Assembly: GCF_004217615.1 (NCBI RefSeq)
Contig: NZ_SHLD01000001.1
Span: forward strand, 4,092,001-4,156,000
Length of the DNA stretch: 64,000 nt
Direction of reading: 5' to 3'
From: Micromonospora kangleipakensis
GTDB lineage: Bacteria; Actinomycetota; Actinomycetes; Mycobacteriales; Micromonosporaceae
Of the stretch, positions 59,830 through 64,000 are shown piece after piece. Numbering within the stretch: position 1 is the first letter of the stretch; each line of letters starts with the position of its first letter. The translations under genes and the position numbers were made by a program. The notes beneath the pieces are model-generated. The model was not told the origin of the DNA. It searched no databases and worked only from the letters and a program-made list of their open reading frames with translations.

Positions 59830-61896
59830 TCAGTGCCCATGGCGTGGACTCCTGCCCGTTCCGCCCGGGTGGGAGGTGTGCGAGCCGCCGAATGGCGTGG
59901 TGACCCCGTCATAGTGGAGTTGCAGCATCATCCCCTGATGTGCGTGGGGCAGATTGTGACAATGGTTCATCCAGATCCCGGGGTTCGTGGCCGCGATTGC
60001 CACCTCCCACACCTGCCCGGGACGGACATCGAACGTGTCCATCCACAGCGGGCTGCCGGATGACGGCTTACCGTCCCTGGACACGATCAGCACGGGATGG
60101 CCGTGCAGATGCCAGGGGTGAGTCTCCAGGCTCCGGTTGACCACGGTGAACCGGACGATGTCGCCTTTGGCGACGAGCTGATCCGGGATCGACGGGTGGC
60201 CACGACCGTTGACCGTCTGCGCATACGCCGGCGCACCGTCGACCATGGCCACCGCGCGGTCCAGGACGATCGTGAAGTGCCGGTCGGCTTTGCTGGCATC
60301 GAACGGCGCCACGGCCGGCTCTCCGTAATGCAGAAGGTCGAGCTCCGGCCAGCCGGAGGTGTCCTCGACGGCCGGATCCTCACCGGCGGCGGCGCCATCC
60401 GGACGCAGCCGCACGCCGCCGTCGTGATCGTTGTCGAGAACGAGCGCCACCGCGGTGTCTGGCATGGCGAAGACCAGGTCGTACCGTCCGCCCGCGGGCA
60501 GGCGAAGTCCCACCTCACGGACCTCGCCAGGTTGGTTGAGATCCCGGCCGTCGACGGCCGTCACCCGGAAGGGCGTGCCGGCCAGCGCGAGCCGGTGTGG
60601 ATCTGAGTCGGTGTTGATCAACCGCAACCGCACGGGCGTACCGGCCGGCGTGGTGTGTTCGGTACGCCCGTCCTGACCGGCGATCACCACGGTGCCGTCG
60701 AATGTGTGCACCGGCAGAGTCAGATCCAGCTGCTTTGCGGTAGCGGCTTCGTCCGCCTGCTGCGTGTCGCGTGGTGTCACGACGAGGGTCCCGTACAGCC
60801 CCTTGCGCACTCCGCGGTGCGAGGCCTGGTGGGTGTGATACCAGTAGGTCCCCACCTGGTCGGCGCGAAAGTGGTAGACGAACTCCTCGCCCGGTGCCAC
60901 CACGTCCTGGGTCACGCCCGGTGCGCCGTCTTCACCGCACGGCACGTCGTAGCCGTGCCAGTGCAGGGTCACTCCGTCGTCGATGTCGGTGTTGCGCAGC
61001 GTCACCTCGATCAGATCGCCCACGGTGACGGTGATCGGCGGACCGGGTACCTGGCCGTTGTAGGTCCATGCCTGGATCTCACGTCCGGACGGGAGCCGGA
61101 CGGTGGCGGTCTGCGCGGTGAGTGCGTACTGCCGCCTCGTGCCGCCCGGTGCCGGTGCGCCGGCCCCCCGCAGGTCGGCCACCGACACGGCCGCTCCAGA
61201 GCTGGACGACCGACCGGGACCGCCTCCGGTGGCGACGGATTCAGCCGGCATGAACAACAGGCCTACGCCGGTTGTGCCGGTACTCGCCACGACTGCTCCA
61301 CCAGCCAAGCTGATGAACCGGCGGCGCGAGAACCCGGGCTCTCCGTCCGGTGCCTGTATGGGCGCGATGTCGGCGTCGCCGGTGGTGTCGGCCGGCGTCG
61401 CTGCGACGCGCGCGGTCAGCAGTGCGGCCGCGCAGACGAGCGAGCCGGCGATCAATGCGGTGCTCCAGGTCAGGGGGTACCCGGCCAGGAAGGTCACCAC
61501 GAGCCCGGCCAGGGCCGCGTACCCGGCGGTGAGCAGCAAGACCACGCTGCTCGCCGGCATCCCGTCGCCCCACGCCCGGCTGGCGAGTATCCCGGCTTCG
61601 GGCGCGCGCCTCGCCGCCGCGAGCAGCCGCGGGCCGGCGATCAGGACGGCGGCCAACCCGGCGGCTCCCAGCATCGGCAGGCCAAGCAACACCTTCTCCT
61701 GCACGAACCACCAGCCCCGACCGGCCAGCATCGCCACCGTGGTCACCCGGGCAAGGGTTACCAGCACAGCCGCAGCGAGGAGGCCGAGCGCCAGCCGGGC
61801 GCGCCGGAAGGCCACAGCGACGCCGGCCGTGAGCCATGCGGCGACGCTCAGCAGCGCGACCGCATGGTCCACGATGATCAACTGACCCGTTGTCAT
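59830..61896 (-). CDS. Membrane-anchored multicopper oxidase
   Basis: 688 aa. About five membrane helices (~5-165) precede a twin-arginine-like segment (FSRRRFISLAGGAVVASTGT, ~189-208) and the extracytoplasmic cupredoxin domains. All copper motifs are present: HWHG (~311), YWYHTH (~352), HPWHLHGH (~590) and HCHNLPHAHQGM (~643). Likely a laccase or copper-resistance type oxidase outside the membrane. It overlaps the upstream DUF6220-like gene by ATGA. The C-terminus is His/Gly-rich. Confidence 0.92.
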   Translation of the reverse strand: MTTGQLIIVDHAVALLSVAAWLTAGVAVAFRRARLALGLLAAAVLVTLARVTTVAMLAGRGWWFVQEKVLLGLPMLGAAGLAAVLIAGPRLLAAARRAPEAGILASRAWGDGMPASSVVLLLTAGYAALAGLVVTFLAGYPLTWSTALIAGSLVCAAALLTARVAATPADTTGDADIAPIQAPDGEPGFSRRRFISLAGGAVVASTGTTGVGLLFMPAESVATGGGPGRSSSSGAAVSVADLRGAGAPAPGGTRRQYALTAQTATVRLPSGREIQAWTYNGQVPGPPITVTVGDLIEVTLRNTDIDDGVTLHWHGYDVPCGEDGAPGVTQDVVAPGEEFVYHFRADQVGTYWYHTHQASHRGVRKGLYGTLVVTPRDTQQADEAATAKQLDLTLPVHTFDGTVVIAGQDGRTEHTTPAGTPVRLRLINTDSDPHRLALAGTPFRVTAVDGRDLNQPGEVREVGLRLPAGGRYDLVFAMPDTAVALVLDNDHDGGVRLRPDGAAAGEDPAVEDTSGWPELDLLHYGEPAVAPFDASKADRHFTIVLDRAVAMVDGAPAYAQTVNGRGHPSIPDQLVAKGDIVRFTVVNRSLETHPWHLHGHPVLIVSRDGKPSSGSPLWMDTFDVRPGQVWEVAIAATNPGIWMNHCHNLPHAHQGMMLQLHYDGVTTPFGGSHTSHPGGTGRSPRHGH

Positions 61897-62369
61897 GACG
61901 CCGGCTGAGCCGATCCGGTTGCTGGTCCGGGCATACCCGCGTCGCCGCCCGCGCCGGTCGGTCGATCGGTCACCACGGACCTCGGCAGCGCTCGCGCCTG
62001 CCGGACAATCATCCCGACCACGGCCATGATGACCAGACCGTTGACCGCGTGCAGACCGAAGACGAGCTGGCCAACCGTCGCGCTGTCCCCGTCGCCGAAC
62101 GCCTTGGCGAGTTGCGCGATGACAACCTGGACCACGGTCAGTCCAGCGACCAGACCGGCCATCCCGACCAGTCGCCCTGGCATCCGGGCGAGCGCGGCGA
62201 CGATTGCCATCAGGACGGGCAAGAGGAAGATCACGTACCCCAGCGCGCGATGCGGCCGGAAGGACTCGTCGTTGGGCGCGGTGCTGAACGCGCCGCTCCC
62301 GGCAAAGTAGAACTGTGCTACGACGACCAGCACCAGCAGGGTCGCAAGGCCGACGAATACTTTTCGCAA
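61893..62369 (-). CDS. DUF6220-like four-helix membrane protein
   Basis: 158 aa from TTG 62369 with AGGAG 6 nt upstream. Four hydrophobic segments (~3-22, 40-60, 66-86, 101-121). The conserved FYFAGSGAFS near the first helix and FRPHRALGYVIFLLPVLMAI with FGLHAVNGLVIMAVV provide possible haem- or metal-binding His residues, as in DUF6220/cytochrome b-like proteins. ATGA overlap with the multicopper oxidase suggests it supports that oxidase, perhaps as an electron carrier. Confidence 0.8.
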   Translation of the reverse strand: MRKVFVGLATLLVLVVVAQFYFAGSGAFSTAPNDESFRPHRALGYVIFLLPVLMAIVAALARMPGRLVGMAGLVAGLTVVQVVIAQLAKAFGDGDSATVGQLVFGLHAVNGLVIMAVVGMIVRQARALPRSVVTDRPTGAGGDAGMPGPATGSAQPAS

Positions 62370-62512
62370 AGTAGGCTCCTTCAGGTTGGTTGAGTCACGA
62401 GATGTGATTCGCGCGTCGTCGCCCCGTGGACGACGGCTCGTGGCCGACTGTGACAGCTGGCCGTCGTACGGGCGGGCCGCTGCCCGGGGATTGCCGGTAG
62501 CCGCCGTCTGCC

Positions 62513-64000
62513 TCACCGGGACGGGACCGGTTCCGCGTCAGCGATGGGGCGCAGGAACGTCTCGGGTGCTCCTTCGACGTGCAGCTGGGGCAAGTGCCGC
62601 TCCATGACGCGCGGAAGCCACCAGTTGCTGCGGCCGAGCAGGTGCATGACCGCCGGCACGAGCAGCATCCGGATAATGGTCGCGTCCACCAGGATGGCCG
62701 CGACCATGCCCAGCCCGAAGACCTTGATGAAGACCTGGTCACTCGGGACGATCGCCGCGAAGACAACGATCATGATGGCCGCGGCGGCGGTGATCACCCG
62801 TCCGGTGCTGGCCAGTCCGGTGACGATGGCCCGGCTGTTGTCCTGGGTACGCACCCACGACTCTCGCACCCGGCTGATCAGGAAGACCTCGTAGTCCATG
62901 GAGAGGCCGAACAACAGCGCGAACATGATGACCGGGACGAACGCGGCCATCGGGGTGGCCGTGTCGATGCCGACCAGCCTGCCGGCCCAGCCGCCGTCGA
63001 GGAAGAAGGCCACCACCCCGTACGCCGCCGCCACCGACAGCAGATTCATCACGGCAGCCGTGACCGCGATGACGACGCTGCGGAACGCCACCAGCAAGAG
63101 GAGCATCGACACGACGACGACGCCACCGATGAGCAGCGCGAGCCGGTTGGCGATCAATGCGTTGAGGTCGATCGCCACCGCGGTTGCGCCGCCGACGTGT
63201 ACTTCTGTGCTGGTGCCCTTGGTCGCGGCCGGGATCACGTCGTCGCGCAGGGTCTGGACGAGGTCTTCGGTGGCGGCCTCCTGCGGTCCGGTGGTGGGCA
63301 CGACGGTGATCAGCGCCGTATCACCGGCAGGATTGAACCGTGGCGGCGATACCGCTGCGACTCCCGCCGTGCGGCCGAGCTCGGCCTGTAGCCGCTGGAG
63401 GGCCGCGTCGCCGTCGGCTGGCGACACCTCCGCCTCGACAAGCAACGGCCCGTTCTCGCCGGGGCCGAATCCCTCGGCCAGCATGTCGTATGCCTGCCGA
63501 TTCGACGTGTCCTCGGGGTCGTTGCCCGCGTCGGGGAGACCGAAGCGGACGCCGAGGAACGGCGCGGCCAGCACCAGCAGCAGAGCGACACTCGTCACGA
63601 TGGCGAGCACGTTGTGTCGCTGCACCAGCCTGCTCCAGCGCGCCCAGCCGGCCGCTGGCACCAGGTGGCCGTCGGCGGAGATCCGGGCGGCACGACGCCG
63701 TCCCAGCGGCACCCGGAGCCGGTCGATGCGCCGCCCCAGGTAGCCCAGCAACGCGGGAAACAGTGTGATGGCGGCGACCATCACGACCAGGGTCGCCACC
63801 ATGGTGACGACGGCGGTGCCGTTCATGATGGACAGGCCCACCACGAACAGCCCTGACATGCTTACCATGACCGTGCCACCGGCCACGAGGACCGCCCGGC
63901 CGGCGGTGTCGAGCGTCGCTACGGTCGCCGCTTCGGGGTCGAGTCCCACCGCCCGCCATTCGCGGAACCGGGTCACCAGCAGCAGCGCGTAGTCGATGCC
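62513..64000 (-). CDS. MMPL-family transporter (N-terminal part beyond window)
   Basis: 495 residues visible; the gene runs off the right edge, where GIDYALLLVTRFREW is the conserved end of an MMPL helix. Two clusters of membrane helices surround a soluble domain (~145-270). MFALLFGLSMDYEVFLISRV (about 125 residues from the end) is the second, characteristic G-x-x-x-D-Y motif of the proton pathway. RND/MMPL proteins export lipids, siderophores or drugs. It lies upstream of the DUF6220-oxidase pair in the same direction, 143 bp away. Confidence 0.9.
   Translation of the reverse strand, partial: GIDYALLLVTRFREWRAVGLDPEAATVATLDTAGRAVLVAGGTVMVSMSGLFVVGLSIMNGTAVVTMVATLVVMVAAITLFPALLGYLGRRIDRLRVPLGRRRAARISADGHLVPAAGWARWSRLVQRHNVLAIVTSVALLLVLAAPFLGVRFGLPDAGNDPEDTSNRQAYDMLAEGFGPGENGPLLVEAEVSPADGDAALQRLQAELGRTAGVAAVSPPRFNPAGDTALITVVPTTGPQEAATEDLVQTLRDDVIPAATKGTSTEVHVGGATAVAIDLNALIANRLALLIGGVVVVSMLLLLVAFRSVVIAVTAAVMNLLSVAAAYGVVAFFLDGGWAGRLVGIDTATPMAAFVPVIMFALLFGLSMDYEVFLISRVRESWVRTQDNSRAIVTGLASTGRVITAAAAIMIVVFAAIVPSDQVFIKVFGLGMVAAILVDATIIRMLLVPAVMHLLGRSNWWLPRVMERHLPQLHVEGAPETFLRPIADAEPVPSR

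Overview
The window is high-GC DNA from an actinomycete (Actinomycetota). The base composition, GTG/TTG starts, F420-type (LLM) oxidoreductase, ECF41-type sigma factor, PucR regulator and high density of IS110, IS21 and IS630 elements all fit a soil actinomycete such as Micromonosporales or Pseudonocardiales. The genus cannot be fixed from the sequence. Gene functions below come from reading motifs; no database search was run.

Region 1 (about 1-44 kb) is accessory DNA with an unusual layout. Mostly single small genes, on either strand and functionally unrelated, are separated by copies of one dispersed intergenic element of about 45-90 bp. They include a SUFU-like protein, YCII, EthD, PhzF, a methyltransferase with a HAD phosphatase, VOC proteins, barstar, a serine hydrolase, a HEAT-like protein, DinB, DUF1152, GNAT, an ICMT-like protein, MmcQ/YjbR and several unknowns. 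I count about 30 copies of the element, all in the same (+) orientation whatever the direction of the neighbouring genes. A full copy has two arms, each carrying TGCCG in the same direction. Outside and inside each TGCCG lie outer and inner stem segments. In many copies these segments are complementary to each other while differing in sequence from copy to copy. Single-gene modules between uniformly oriented, imperfectly palindromic sites resemble the attC/cassette layout of an integron. The attC core sequence is absent, however, and no tyrosine recombinase is in the window. This is the main candidate for an undescribed system.

The array is peppered with mobile elements: two adjacent IS110-family elements at 9-11.7 kb, an IS5 remnant at 13 kb, an IS1380 remnant at 22.9 kb, an intact IS21 element inserted in a repeat copy at 29.7-31.8 kb, and an IS630 element at 40.8-42.0 kb. 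Several modules are decayed (EthD, one VOC protein, a SMI1/KNR4-like gene, two frameshifted beta-propeller-like genes). Two longer regulated units also lie here: a MarR-type regulator divergent from DUF4097 and an alpha/beta hydrolase, and a CMD/AhpD-like gene with its ECF41 sigma factor behind a good ECF41 promoter.

Region 2 (about 41.9-55.5 kb) is catabolic. A LysR regulator diverges from a DapA-family aldolase. Next comes a reductive pyrimidine/hydantoin degradation cluster: NCS1 transporter, beta-ureidopropionase, dihydropyrimidinase and LLM oxidoreductase in one leftward operon, with a PucR regulator upstream. A class III aminotransferase and a methylmalonate-semialdehyde dehydrogenase run divergently. 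Together they would import a cyclic ureide, open it, remove the carbamoyl group, transaminate the beta-amino acid and form acetyl-CoA or propionyl-CoA. A TnpB nuclease gene lies between pucR and the shared control region.

Region 3 (55.7-64 kb) encodes exported redox and carbohydrate functions on the minus strand: a Tat-exported TIM-barrel isomerase with a secreted PQQ-type sugar dehydrogenase carrying a PKD domain, then (after gene remnants) a membrane-anchored multicopper oxidase, a DUF6220-like membrane protein and an MMPL transporter cut by the window end. I saw no copy of the dispersed repeat after about 44 kb.
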